64,000 nt of DNA from Rouxiella sp. WC2420 (GCF_041200025.1 NZ_CP165628.1:3224001-3288000); one strand, 5' to 3'; positions 9,202-19,180 are shown, counted from the stretch's first letter. A program made the numbers and translations. Notes: generated by a model not told the origin, from the sequence alone.

Positions 9202-10477
9202 GCATTTCTTGCCTCAAGTTTTTATATTCGCAGACCTCATATTCCTTCTGGCATAACCATTCCCTGAGTTTTTCACGTTGGTTTATAGCTTGATCATTTT
9301 CACTGTTTTCTCCAAATTTATATTCGCCCATATCTATTAAAAGCTTTAGCTGTTCAATTTTATTCAATCTATTACGAATTATTGCGGCATGAAGAAGGTG
9401 TTCGTCATCACATACCTGATTAGCTACACGACTCAAACTATGCAGGACATCGACTGCTGGAAACTGACTTTGAGTTGCAAGTTCCTGGCTTAGATATATG
9501 TGGCCATCAAGAATAGATCGAATTTCATTAGCTATTGGATCAGCCTCATCATCGCTTTCAAGTAAAACAGTATAAAAAGCAGTTATGCTCCCATTTTCGA
9601 AATTTCCAGCTCTTTCAAGGATGCGAGGCAAATTTTCAAAAACAGAGGCCGGGTATCCGCGTCTGGCTGGTGATTCGCCTGATGACAACGCCAGATCTCA
9701 TAATGCCCTGGCGTAACGCGTAATTGAATCAATTAATAAGACAACATTATTACCCTGATCACGAAAATACTCAGCAATGGTTGTCGCTACCAGAACAGCA
9801 TTACAACGTTCGAGAGAGGAGTAATCTGAAGTTGCGAACACCACCACACAATCTTTTTTTCTTTCAGACTTTCGAAGAACATCCATAAACTCCGCCACCT
9901 CTCTTCCGCGTTCTCCAATAAGACCAACTACCAAAATATCGGCTTCTACACATCTAATCAGCATATGAATTAAGCTTGTTTTTCCACAGCCTGCAGAAGC
10001 AAAAATCCCTACTCGCTGACCTACTCCGCAAGTAATTAAACTATCGAGCACACGGATTTTTGTTAGTAGAGGTTTATAAATCCCTCTTCTTTTCTGCCAA
10101 CATGGAGCCCCTTGCTGTATTGAACGTGATTCATTATGGACAGTAGTTGATGCATCAGTAAGATGCTCAACAACATTCCCTTGGGGGTTAACAACACTAC
10201 CTTTTAGAAAACTACCCAAGGTCATTACTAACCCTTTACCCGTTGGGTTAATGACACATTCTCTAGAAAGACCTTTGGCCTCACCTAACAGGCTAAGGAT
10301 AGTATTACTTTGATTAAAACCTAAGACTTGCGCTCTTGCTATTACATCGCAATTGTATATATCAGTCCTAATTTCACAAATTTCTCCAATTTCAACACAT
10401 TCCAACTCTGCCTCAATAATTGATGCATTCAACACTTTAGGGTGCGCCTGGTGCTTTAATAGGCTATGTTTTATCAT
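9185..10477 (-). pseudogene. invC: T3SS ATPase InvC/SpaL, interrupted by an in-frame TGA
   Basis: Read through, the frame gives 430 residues (InvC is 431). Residues 1-259 carry the beta-barrel domain, Walker A SAGCGKTS (about 161-168), GERGREV and Walker B VVLLID (245-250), then ARAL followed by TGA at 9700-9698. The same frame continues [20 protein letters not shown] to the natural stop at 9185. Homologues have [13 protein letters not shown] here, so the TGA is most simply a CGA (Arg) to TGA transition. The product would lack the second half of the catalytic domain. A TTG at 9688 could start a 167-residue C-terminal fragment without a nucleotide-binding site. Confidence 0.9.
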
Positions 10478-10487
10478 TTTCTTCTCA

Positions 10488-12528
10488 CTAAATTGTCTGA
10501 ATTACATCAACATTGACATGTTGTGAAAGCTCACCGAATGACATAACAGCAATGTCCCGATATCTTGATTCAAGGAACTTTTTAATAAATCTACGTACAT
10601 CTACAGAAGATATAAGTACAATATCTTTAAACTCCGAATCGTAATTAGATAAAACCAAAGAAAAAGTATCAATCAGTTGTTCTGCAATTGCCGGCTCAAT
10701 ATTTAAAAAAGCCCCTCCGGAAGTGGTACGTATGCCGTTTCTAAAGAAATCTTCAGTTTCAGCAGTTATCATAATAACTCGAAGTTGATTATTAATTGAA
10801 AACTTATCGCATATATACCTTGCTAGTGCCCCACGTACATGCTCAACAAGCAAAATAACATCTTTTTCTTTAGGAGCCCATAATGCCAAAGCCTCCATAA
10901 TCATCTTCATGTTTCTAATCGAAATTCTTTCAGATAATAAACGTTGTAAAATTTCCGAGATTTTTTGCATGGTCATATGACGAAGCACTTCTTTGATAAG
11001 CTCAGGGCAAGTTTGTTCTAACCTATCAGACATCTCCTTAGCTTCTTGGACTCCGAAAAACTCATTGATATGATGTGCTAGCTGCAACGATACGCATGAA
11101 TAGAGTTCGTCGACTGCTGTTCTAAGATGGTAACCTAAGGATAAAAGGGTTTGTTTATCTTTTGCATCTATCCAAATGCCGCTGCTTTCACGACAGGTAT
11201 CTACGTTAAGCAAAGAAATCTCATCTAGCTTATTAATTACTCTAAACTTATCAAACAAAAGTGAATACTCACCGGCCTTTATCTCATTAATTAAAAAAAA
11301 GACCTTACTGTCATCACCTGTTAAATTATCTTGTAATATAATTTCAGGGAGGTGTATTCCATAATCAATAAAAAACTGGCTGCGAATATGGCCTGATAAA
11401 TTTTGATCTTTAAATTTTTGAAGATGATTCACTGGAAAAGACAGTATAAGAGGAAGAGCTTCTGCATTCATACTATCCAGATGGTTGATCATCTTCATTG
11501 AACTGTCTAAGCCTGTCTCGGAAATTTTATTATCTACTCTATTATCCTGTAAAAGAACCCCATTTGCATTTATTTCTTTTTTAATTTTTTTAGTTTTATA
11601 TATAAAAGTGATTGCAAGTAATGCAAATAAAGTCAGGAAAACCAAAAATGGAAAACCCGGTAAAAAACCAACACTTATTGTTAGTATAGATGCAACGGCA
11701 ATTACAAATGGCTGATTTATCAACTGAGCTAGTATGTCCCGCCCCATATTAACACCTTCACCATTTACACGAGTAACAATAAACCCGGCGCTAACCGCAA
11801 TCAATAAAGAAGGGATTTGAGCGACTAATCCATCACCAATTGTTAACATAGTATAAGTCTTAAGTGCTTGTTGTAATGTCATATTATGTTGGTTCATGCC
11901 AACACCAATTCCCCCTATAAAATTAACAAATATAATAATAATGCCAGCAATCGCATCACCCTTTATAAACTTCATTGCGCCATCAAATGATCCATATAGC
12001 TGACTTTGTCTTTCTAAAATACTGCGTCTCTCTTTTGCCTGTTCAGCATCAATGGTTCCAGCTTTTACATCTGCATCAATACTCATCTGTTTGCCAGGCA
12101 TGGCACCGGGCTGCAACTTCAGCAACGCGCTCAGCGCCTTTAGTAATAACCATAAACTGGGTTATTGTAACAATAAAAAATATAACAAACCCTACTATTA
12201 GATTATCACCAATAACATAAAGCCCAAAGGTTTCAATTATCTCACCGGCATCTGCATCGTTAAGGATTAATCGACTAGTACTAATCGATAATGACAATCT
12301 AAATAAAGTAGTAATCAAGAGTACAGCTGGAAATGTGGAGAAACTCAAAATACCATCAATATAAAAAGATGAAAGAAAAACCAGCATAGAAATGACTATA
12401 TTTAAACCAATCAAAAAATCAACTAGGTATGTTGGTAACGGAACCACAAGCATTGATATTATAGTCACCATTAGCATCAAAATGATTAGCTCTGGATGAC
12501 TTTTCAGTTTCAATATTAGGCTTGGCAT
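10488..12528 (-). pseudogene. invA: T3SS export-gate protein InvA (FlhA/YscV family), frameshifted by an ~11-nt deletion
   Basis: The N-terminal frame, 12528 to 12076, gives 150 residues with the first membrane spans and ends VAEVAARCHAWQTDEY. Another frame carries the rest (AMPGKQMSIDADVKAGTIDA..., further membrane helices and the cytoplasmic nonamer-ring domain) to 10488. Family members read VAARFSLDAMPGKQM. The DNA here is GCCCGG directly followed by TGCCATGCC, so the bases coding the FSLD part are missing; a loss of about 11 nt fits exactly and the restored protein would be about 683 residues (InvA is 685). It starts 1 nt after invE. The membrane and cytoplasmic halves cannot be made as one protein. 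Confidence 0.92.
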
Positions 12529-12529
12529 T

Positions 12530-13720
12530 TTATAACCCCAATGGCTTTCTATTTTTTTTATGATTTTTTATTTTTTCTTCTTTGAATAATGGCTCTATTT
12601 TTAGTTTAAGAGAATCTTCAAGCTCATACTTACCTTCATTATTTTTGTAAAATTCCACTGGAATTTTCATACACTCATTTAAAACTGTCTGTAAAAAAAC
12701 GACCATCTTCTTCGACTCGTTCACAATAGCCGCTTCATCGATAATCTCTAGAAGGTAATTGTCAGCATTAGCAGAATCTTGCAAAATACACATTAAAAAG
12801 AGCAACCATGTTTTTTCACAAGAGTTAACTTCCAGAACGCATTCATAAGACATCAAACTCTTAATAAAATTAATATCCAGAGTTCTCAGCTTTTTAAGTT
12901 GACACAAACGAGAAAGAAAATTACCAAACTCAGATAGTGAGCAGCTTGGATCCACTGAATCAATATCATTTAGCAAGGCACCTTCAATAAACATAAGGAT
13001 ACTGTTCCTTTTTCGATAACCAAACACAGAAATCCAATTTTGATATACTTCTATCTCTTTAACATCAGATTCTATAAAATCACGGTAAACACTGCGTAAC
13101 AACTGAGGGTTTACATCAAGAACTTTTCCGAATAGCTTTGCCTTCAAAGAAATATTGATCCCAGCTTTAAGACTTTTTTTATTGCTATTTTTTTCAACAA
13201 ACTCAAGCAGGATGCCTATGCTTTTCTTTATTTCTTTATCTAAGTTCCTCCGTTTTAATAATTTACGAAGTATTAAAACTTGATCACTTTCGTCTGGAAA
13301 AAGTTTAATAAACTTAAATAAAAGATCTTGTATATTGTTACCCTGAACACCTGCAATAAACTTTAGAAACATAGCCAGCTTCGACAAGGTGTTATCGTCA
13401 AGAATTGTATCGAAGTTATTTTCTGAATCCGCACCACTTTTCAATGTTAGTTCTCGACGAGATCTAAATTGAGATAATGCAATTAAACTCTCATCAACAT
13501 TTTGAGATGCTCTTGCAATTAATTCGTTAGGTGAATCATTTTCCAATAAAAATAAGTCAGCATTTTCCACGAAACTTTCATCGATCAACTTATTATTTGA
13601 TGCTTCTTTTTCAATTTGGTCTTTACTTCTTTGGTGGTCTCGTACCCGTATAATAGAAGAGTAAAGTGGCTCTCCCGGTTGAATATTCAAAACATGCTCA
13701 TTTCGAGATTTTGTTTCCAA
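12530..13720 (-). CDS. invE: T3SS gatekeeper, InvE/MxiC/YopN-TyeA family
   Basis: A 396-residue cytoplasmic switch protein (InvE is 372) that orders secretion of translocators before effectors. It is mostly helical; the conserved middle includes LSKLAMFLKFIAG and LRSVYRDFIESDVKEIEVYQ, and the C-terminal TyeA-like half ends ELEDSLKLKIEPLF. It sits between invG and invA as in SPI-1. It overlaps the end of invG by 34 nt and abuts invA. Confidence 0.88.
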   Translation of the reverse strand: METKSRNEHVLNIQPGEPLYSSIIRVRDHQRSKDQIEKEASNNKLIDESFVENADLFLLENDSPNELIARASQNVDESLIALSQFRSRRELTLKSGADSENNFDTILDDNTLSKLAMFLKFIAGVQGNNIQDLLFKFIKLFPDESDQVLILRKLLKRRNLDKEIKKSIGILLEFVEKNSNKKSLKAGINISLKAKLFGKVLDVNPQLLRSVYRDFIESDVKEIEVYQNWISVFGYRKRNSILMFIEGALLNDIDSVDPSCSLSEFGNFLSRLCQLKKLRTLDINFIKSLMSYECVLEVNSCEKTWLLFLMCILQDSANADNYLLEIIDEAAIVNESKKMVVFLQTVLNECMKIPVEFYKNNEGKYELEDSLKLKIEPLFKEEKIKNHKKNRKPLGL

Positions 13721-15384
13721 TCTCTTAAAGGAGTAGCTGTGAAAAGAACCATTGGTAATGTATTTTCTTCTGCCATGTTAGAAGCTAAAATCTCTCGAGG
13801 TTGGATCAGAAAAACACGAACAGTTTCATTTTTTTGTGTTACCTGATACCGAAAAAGTGCCCCTACCACAGGTAAGCTTCCTAAAAATGGAATTGTTGCG
13901 TATTCATTCTGTTGTTCATCACGTGTGTAACCTCCAATCAACAAACTCTTACCCTTTGGTACTCTAGCAATTGTACTGATATTAGTTCTACCTACTTGAG
14001 GTAAAGGGGATAAAGCACTTTCATTTCCTCCCCCTGAAACAATCTCATTGCCATCTTCAACATTTAACATCATCTCAATTTCATCATTTCTAGTAAATCT
14101 TGGTAATACACTTACCGATGTACCGAAAGTGATTTTTTGTAGTTCTACATTGTGCTCACCAAGAAGGCGAGTATATATGCTATGACTATTATCGAAAATT
14201 GCAGGGATATTTTCCTGTGTCAGGATTACCGGACGTGAAATGATGTTTGCTAGTTTGTCTTTACTCAAAGCAATTATTTCAGCAATAAACTCACCACCAT
14301 CTAAAGTGCTTGATATATTTCCACCAGAAACTGCACCCGAGCGCCCACCATTCAAAGAAAATCCGAGTCTTTGCCCGATATTAAATCCGCCTTTAAAATT
14401 CACACCTAGTTGTTCTAAGGCACTTTTTTGTAAGTCTACGATCCATACTGACAATTCAATATGTCGTCGTGGCTGGTCTAAAGCAGCAATAATGTTTTTA
14501 GCATTATTTATTTGCTCATCGCTTCCTTTTATTAATAGACTATTGTTACCTGGGTTAGAAATTATCTGTACTACCGACTGGTTTCCAGTAACCCCTTTTA
14601 TTTCTGTAAAGCTCTCATCGGGCTCGTCATCAATAATATCACTTAGTTCTTGCTTCGTACCAAGCCTAGCTGCAGAATTTCCTGCCAAAATGTCACGTTT
14701 TTTTTGACTTATTAAATTAGTTCCAGAAAACAACTGGGTAAGAACTGTCGCAACACCTGGAACGACTATTGGCTTGTCCTGAAAATTATATGTTCTGTCT
14801 TCTGAAAATGTATTACTTAAATAAAATGTAGAAACGCTATCGCCTATATTGCTCGAAACATGCTGCTGATTCAATGTAGTTGCCAGTCCACTAATAGTTT
14901 CAACATAGACAGGCGGTCCTGAAATAAAAAAGGTTTGGCTTCCCTCTTCACCTCTAATTGGAAATCGCTTATCAAATAAATCTGAACTTTTCAAATAATG
15001 AATAAAGTATGGATATGAAATATTTTTCATTGTAATTATTTTAGTATCCATTTCAGATGAGTCATAGATATAAATACTTGATTGATTGTCATACCATATC
15101 AAGCCTAGTCGGTTACAAAAAGACTCAATCTGAAGCTGAGGCTGCAATAGTGAGAACTCACCAGTGATCTTTTTACGTGATGCCAAGTTACTTAAAATCA
15201 CAGGCTTGTTAATTTTTGAAGAAATTGCCTCAAACAACCCTCTAATACTTTCATTATTTGCAACATAACCAGAATTGTTTTTTTCCAAATCATTACTGTT
15301 AGACTCAGCCGAAAAGGCGGCTATTGATATAATCATAACGAAAATTTTAAACATATTTGAGAGAGTATTTTTTTTAATATTCAT
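13687..15384 (-). CDS. invG: T3SS outer-membrane secretin, InvG/MxiD/YscC family
   Basis: A 565-residue secretin, matching InvG (562). An N-terminal signal peptide (FKIFVMIISIAAFSAES), N0/N1/N3-type periplasmic domains and the C-terminal secretin barrel signature are seen; VPKGKSLLIGGYTRDEQ is the typical secretin motif near the end. The C-terminal tail would be the pilotin-binding region. The ATG overlaps the invF stop (ATGA-type coupling). It appears full length. Confidence 0.95.
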   Translation of the reverse strand: MNIKKNTLSNMFKIFVMIISIAAFSAESNSNDLEKNNSGYVANNESIRGLFEAISSKINKPVILSNLASRKKITGEFSLLQPQLQIESFCNRLGLIWYDNQSSIYIYDSSEMDTKIITMKNISYPYFIHYLKSSDLFDKRFPIRGEEGSQTFFISGPPVYVETISGLATTLNQQHVSSNIGDSVSTFYLSNTFSEDRTYNFQDKPIVVPGVATVLTQLFSGTNLISQKKRDILAGNSAARLGTKQELSDIIDDEPDESFTEIKGVTGNQSVVQIISNPGNNSLLIKGSDEQINNAKNIIAALDQPRRHIELSVWIVDLQKSALEQLGVNFKGGFNIGQRLGFSLNGGRSGAVSGGNISSTLDGGEFIAEIIALSKDKLANIISRPVILTQENIPAIFDNSHSIYTRLLGEHNVELQKITFGTSVSVLPRFTRNDEIEMMLNVEDGNEIVSGGGNESALSPLPQVGRTNISTIARVPKGKSLLIGGYTRDEQQNEYATIPFLGSLPVVGALFRYQVTQKNETVRVFLIQPREILASNMAEENTLPMVLFTATPLRDWKQNLEMSMF

Positions 15385-16148
15385 TTCATGGCCACGTCGA
15401 GAATCGACTTTCTCAGTGCTCTTGGAGTCATTCCTAGCATTTTTTTTACATCATTCGAAAAATGTGATAATGAAGAATATCCATGAGCAAAAGCAACATC
15501 CGTCATGTTTTTAGGATCATTTATGAATGCCAAAATTGCCTTGGTCATGCGCCACTCGCGTAATGTCACTTTCGTCGTATGTCCTAATGCATGACGCGTT
15601 AATCTTCTAAAATGAGCTGCGGACAAACCGTATCTTAAGCAGAGCTGCTGCAAGCACTGATTATTATCGTTTGCTGCCGATAGTAAAAAATGAACTAATC
15701 CATAGCATTCTGTATGTCGCAAAAAAGACACAATCGGGTCAGCCTCATCCTCTGGAAGCATAGCCTGCTGTAATAACCAACATTCCATAACTTCAGGGTT
15801 TATTTGTTTTATCTCTTTAGAAAATGAAATTGAACATGAGTCCATTATATAATCAGTTTCGATATTATCGGTGGCATAATCAATAAAAACTTGAAGTTTA
15901 GCTAGTTTCATCAAGTTAATTTTAAATAAGTTAATTTCACCTTTAATAATTTTAACTGACATAGGGTCAAATGCAATTAAGCCGCGCCATCCGCCATCCA
16001 ATATAAAAATATGCTCTTGACTGTTTCTATAGCTGCAGCTTATCTGGCATGATTCACCTTTTATTACTTCAAAAAAACCTAATGTTTTCTCAGTAATTTT
16101 CAACTCATCATTTTCATGATAAATTTGCGAGATAGTTTCCAAACACAT
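15381..16148 (-). CDS. invF: AraC-family T3SS activator, InvF/MxiE-like
   Basis: A 255-residue regulator with a C-terminal AraC helix-turn-helix pair (about residues 155-250): LCLRYGLSAAHFRRLTRHAL, then TLREWRMTKAILAF and VAFAHGYSSLSHFSNDVKKM. This matches InvF, which with SicA as partner activates effector and translocator genes. First gene of the minus arm, transcribed away from prgH across a 233-bp divergent gap. Confidence 0.9.
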   Translation of the reverse strand: MCLETISQIYHENDELKITEKTLGFFEVIKGESCQISCSYRNSQEHIFILDGGWRGLIAFDPMSVKIIKGEINLFKINLMKLAKLQVFIDYATDNIETDYIMDSCSISFSKEIKQINPEVMECWLLQQAMLPEDEADPIVSFLRHTECYGLVHFLLSAANDNNQCLQQLCLRYGLSAAHFRRLTRHALGHTTKVTLREWRMTKAILAFINDPKNMTDVAFAHGYSSLSHFSNDVKKMLGMTPRALRKSILDVAMK

Positions 16149-16381
16149 AGTTTTATTTCCTGAGTAGGAACCTAATCGATGTGACTGATTCTATTCTTCA
16201 GAAATAGGTCTTTCTTGATGGAAATATGATTTTAAGACTAACACATTTCTTAATATTAAAGTAAGCATTCCTTATTTTTACTTTTAAGTATCAAATTTGA
16301 TCATAAAGAAATCAAGATCTTTAAAGCTGATTTTATTAGCTTATTAATCAATGATTATACAACCTGGGAAGTTTATTTTTA
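16149..16381. promoter_or_regulatory. Divergent promoter region between invF and prgH
   Basis: A 233-bp AT-rich intergenic region between two divergent operons. It must carry the promoters of both T3SS arms, but I cannot fix individual -10/-35 boxes with confidence; several TATAAT-like stretches occur by base composition. The Shine-Dalgarno for prgH is weak (GGGAAG about 11 nt before the ATG). Confidence 0.45.
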
Positions 16382-17269
16382 ATGAATAAACACAATGACA
16401 TATCTTTATTGCCTTCTGTTAAAAATACACTTACCCTTAGGTTATTAAATAGTACACTATGCGGCTGTGAGTTTGAGTTAAAAAATGAGACAACCATTTT
16501 TATAGTTGCATCAACGAAAGAATTAGAACATTATAACCTTATAACTGAGAATTCCTTTATAATTCCTGTTGAAGAAAATGGAATGAACTTCGATATAATT
16601 AACACTTCCATTCCAAAATTTTCAATATCCTTACGTCAGTTTACCGACTCTGGTTACTCCTATAGGAGCCTTCAGTTAAATAAAGTTATATATATAGGTT
16701 CTTTAAAAATAGCTTTAAAACTTTCTAGTTCTGAATGGGGGATGGATTTCAACCTCCCTAATGAAACACCTAAAATTAAAAAAACGAATATAAGAAAAAA
16801 AATAAATCTTGCTTTTTTTACTTTTTTTCTTGCATTAGTTTCATTATCTTACTTCAAAGGTGGATTTGCAGCTGTGATGAATAAAGATATTTTCAATTCA
16901 AACGCAAACTTAATTACCAGTCGCCCATCCTTTGAGGTGCCCGTTACACTGTCTAAAAACACTCATAATACAGAAATCGTTAAATACCCTAAAACTGTTA
17001 TGGCAGATTTAATAGAAAGAGATTTAGTTGCTTTAGCCGTTCCTTTTATCCGCACGGATAATAATAAAAATATAAAGTTTGCCGTGAGCGGTTCAATAGG
17101 TGATGAAGCTTTGCAACAAATTAAGTTGATAAATATAAAAGCCTATAAAAATGGCATTTATTTATCCATTGACTTACAAGACGACTTATTATCTGGTAGT
17201 TCTTACTTATATGGCCAAAATAGTTACATCAAGTTATCCTCAAATCACTGGTTAGTTAAAAACTTATAA
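16382..17269 (+). CDS. prgH: T3SS inner-membrane ring protein, PrgH/MxiG (SctD) family, short
   Basis: A 295-residue protein with an N-terminal cytoplasmic domain (about 1-125, FHA-like in this family), one transmembrane helix at about 141-158 (NLAFFTFFLALVSLSYF) and a periplasmic part. PrgH is 392 residues, so the periplasmic ring-building portion is about 90-100 residues shorter here. It is the first gene of the plus arm, followed directly by the needle gene. The SctD call comes from topology and position; the sequence is diverged. The shortness may be natural for this subtype or reflect an in-frame deletion. Confidence 0.72.
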   Translation: MNKHNDISLLPSVKNTLTLRLLNSTLCGCEFELKNETTIFIVASTKELEHYNLITENSFIIPVEENGMNFDIINTSIPKFSISLRQFTDSGYSYRSLQLNKVIYIGSLKIALKLSSSEWGMDFNLPNETPKIKKTNIRKKINLAFFTFFLALVSLSYFKGGFAAVMNKDIFNSNANLITSRPSFEVPVTLSKNTHNTEIVKYPKTVMADLIERDLVALAVPFIRTDNNKNIKFAVSGSIGDEALQQIKLINIKAYKNGIYLSIDLQDDLLSGSSYLYGQNSYIKLSSNHWLVKNL

Positions 17270-17283
17270 TCTTGGAGTTTATT

Positions 17284-17577
17284 ATGTCGTCAATACTTGA
17301 TCCTCATCTAGTTAATAAAATGGCAGTACCGCCTGAATTTATCATGGATGTTTCTAAAAGATTCGACGAAGGAGTTACAGGTTTAAAAGCTGAATTGCAA
17401 AAAGTCCTTGATAAATTAGCTGGTGTGGGCGGCACTAACAGCAATACATCGGACCCGGTAATACTGGAGCAATATCAAGCAGCGCTAGCGGCTTACACCA
17501 CTTTCTGTAATGCGCAATCAAGTTCGGTAAAAGCCTTCAAAGATATTGCTTCAGCTACTATTTCTAATTTCCGATAA
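17284..17577 (+). CDS. prgI: T3SS needle filament protein, PrgI/MxiH family
   Basis: A 97-residue needle subunit. The C-terminal core AALAAYTTFCNAQSSSVKAF followed by KDIASATISNFR matches PrgI (YNLYRNAQSNTVKVFKDIDAAIIQNFR) nearly position for position. The start was chosen at the ATG at 17284 because GGAG lies 6-9 nt upstream; an in-frame TTG at 17272 falls inside that Shine-Dalgarno region. It is somewhat longer than PrgI (80), with the extra length at the N-terminus and in a Gly/Ser/Asn-rich linker. Confidence 0.93.
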   Translation: MSSILDPHLVNKMAVPPEFIMDVSKRFDEGVTGLKAELQKVLDKLAGVGGTNSNTSDPVILEQYQAALAAYTTFCNAQSSSVKAFKDIASATISNFR

Positions 17578-17602
17578 TTTAATCAATCACTTATTAGGAA
17601 CC

Positions 17603-17905
17603 ATGATGAATCAACCGATTAACATAAGTAGTTTAATATCTGATAGTCATGATATTAGTCTTTCCGCTAACGAATCGATAAGCCTTGAACAAAGGCTTAT
17701 TGCTACCTATGTAGAAAATTCTGGAAAATATGAGTCACAGAAACATCAAGTTATGAGCTTGGTCAGTGATATCAGTGCTGCAACAACACCTGAAACTCTG
17801 TTCGCCATTCAACAACAAACCGCTGATTACAATATTGAAGTTTCGCTAATTAGCGCGCTAACCCGTAAGGCTACGGGTGCTATCGAGACGTTGCTCCGGG
17901 CATGA
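17603..17905 (+). CDS. prgJ: T3SS inner rod protein, PrgJ/MxiI family
   Basis: A 100-residue protein (PrgJ is 101) directly after the needle gene. The C-terminal half (FAIQQQTADYNIEVSLISAL, then TRKATGAIETLLRA) matches the PrgJ/MxiI polymerisation helix. AGGA lies 4 nt before the ATG at 17603 and 7 nt before a second ATG at 17606, either of which may be used. Its stop overlaps the prgK start by 4 nt. Confidence 0.92.
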   Translation: MMNQPINISSLISDSHDISLSANESISLEQRLIATYVENSGKYESQKHQVMSLVSDISAATTPETLFAIQQQTADYNIEVSLISALTRKATGAIETLLRA

Positions 17906-18627
17906 AAGCTCTTTATGGTTTACTTTTCATCGCCATTCTGTCGCTTAGCGGATGCAAACAGCAAGAGTTGCTTAAAGGATTGGAACAACGCCAAGCAAAT
18001 GAAGTCATTGCTTTGCTTCAGCGTAATAACATTCAGGCAAGCAAAAAAGACCAAGCTAAAGAAGGTTACCTAGTCTCAGTGAGCCCAGAAGATTTCAGTG
18101 CTTCAGTTGAACTCCTCGGCATCTATAACCTTCCTTCGAGGCCACGTGTGGAAATCGCACAGATGTTTCCGGCAGATTCACTGATATCTTCGCCTTTAGC
18201 AGAGATGTCCAGGCTTTACTCGGCCATTGAGCAACGCCTGGAACAATCTTTGATGACACTGGAAGGTGTAACTTCGGCTCAGGTCCATGTCAGTTACACC
18301 TTTGACTCTGGAAGCAATGGTAGAAAAAAAGAGCCTGAACATATTTCAGCACTGATAAATTATGATCGCGACCTTGACTCATCACTGATGATTAGTGATA
18401 TCAAAAGGTTTCTTAAAAACGCGTTTAATAATCTCAGTTATGACAATATTTCCGTGGTACTCACACGAGCACCCGCTCTTCCGGAAATTTCTCCGGTTAT
18501 AGTCAAGCCCGCTTCGGGTGGCTTGGCTATCTACTGGGGCCTTGTTGTGATTCCTATATTGCTAATCATGGCGGGTGTCATCTTTATCAGATTAAAACAC
18601 AAGAATAAAATGGTTTCCCATGAATAA
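17902..18627 (+). CDS. prgK: T3SS inner-membrane ring lipoprotein, PrgK/MxiJ (SctJ) family
   Basis: A 241-residue lipoprotein (PrgK is 252). The signal peptide ends in lipobox LSLSGC with the lipidated Cys at residue 18. Two ring-building domains follow: RQANEVIALLQRNNIQASKK... and the second with LEGVTSAQVHVSYT. The C-terminal transmembrane helix IYWGLVVIPILLIMAGVIFI is near residue 208-228. Base composition is richer in GC than neighbouring prgH. It overlaps prgJ and orgA slightly (4 and 8 nt). Confidence 0.95.
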   Translation: MKALYGLLFIAILSLSGCKQQELLKGLEQRQANEVIALLQRNNIQASKKDQAKEGYLVSVSPEDFSASVELLGIYNLPSRPRVEIAQMFPADSLISSPLAEMSRLYSAIEQRLEQSLMTLEGVTSAQVHVSYTFDSGSNGRKKEPEHISALINYDRDLDSSLMISDIKRFLKNAFNNLSYDNISVVLTRAPALPEISPVIVKPASGGLAIYWGLVVIPILLIMAGVIFIRLKHKNKMVSHE

Positions 18628-19180
18628 GGAAACAGCATTGGATCTCATCATTTTTTCACCCTGCTCATGGATAAACCCGCAGCGTCTGGTGGTGCCTGAA
18701 ATGTTTAGTGAACCTGAGTGTCTTAGTATTCTCAACAAAATGGTGATAGAGCATTACGGCTTATCAACTGATTTTAAGAAAATTGAAAGCAGTTCTTTTG
18801 TTGATGTTGTAGTTACTAACTGGTCATCGTTACCTCAGATTGCCCATTTGCTGGCTTGTCGTTACCACCAGGCAGCTTTAAATTATCAAGGTCTGATGTG
18901 CGAGTTTTCAAAAGCCATTCAGAACTTTTGCTCTGGTCCTTCAGGTGTGACCCAACCAGTTTTATTAGGAAAACATGTCTGCACAGAAACCTTAGAAATT
19001 ACAAGCTTGTCACTGCTGTTGAGCTTGAGCCCTGTTTTACCTAAGTCAATTGTGCAGCGCATTCCCTTATTGTTTTCTGAACTATGCTCTGAAAACATTG
19101 GCAAAAAAAATAACGCATCTATTACCGTTCTCGACTTCAAACTGGCACTGCAATATGCAAAAAACCATAGGCTCTTTTGA
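18620..19180 (+). CDS. orgA: T3SS sorting-platform adaptor, OrgA/MxiK (SctK) family
   Basis: A 186-residue cytoplasmic protein (OrgA is 199) linking the ring to SpaO. It begins ALDLIIFSPCSWINPQRLVV, as in OrgA/MxiK, and ends ITVLDFKLALQYAKNHRLF. It overlaps prgK by 8 nt and orgB by 26 nt, the conserved order prgK-orgA-orgB. Confidence 0.88.
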   Translation: MNKETALDLIIFSPCSWINPQRLVVPEMFSEPECLSILNKMVIEHYGLSTDFKKIESSSFVDVVVTNWSSLPQIAHLLACRYHQAALNYQGLMCEFSKAIQNFCSGPSGVTQPVLLGKHVCTETLEITSLSLLLSLSPVLPKSIVQRIPLLFSELCSENIGKKNNASITVLDFKLALQYAKNHRLF

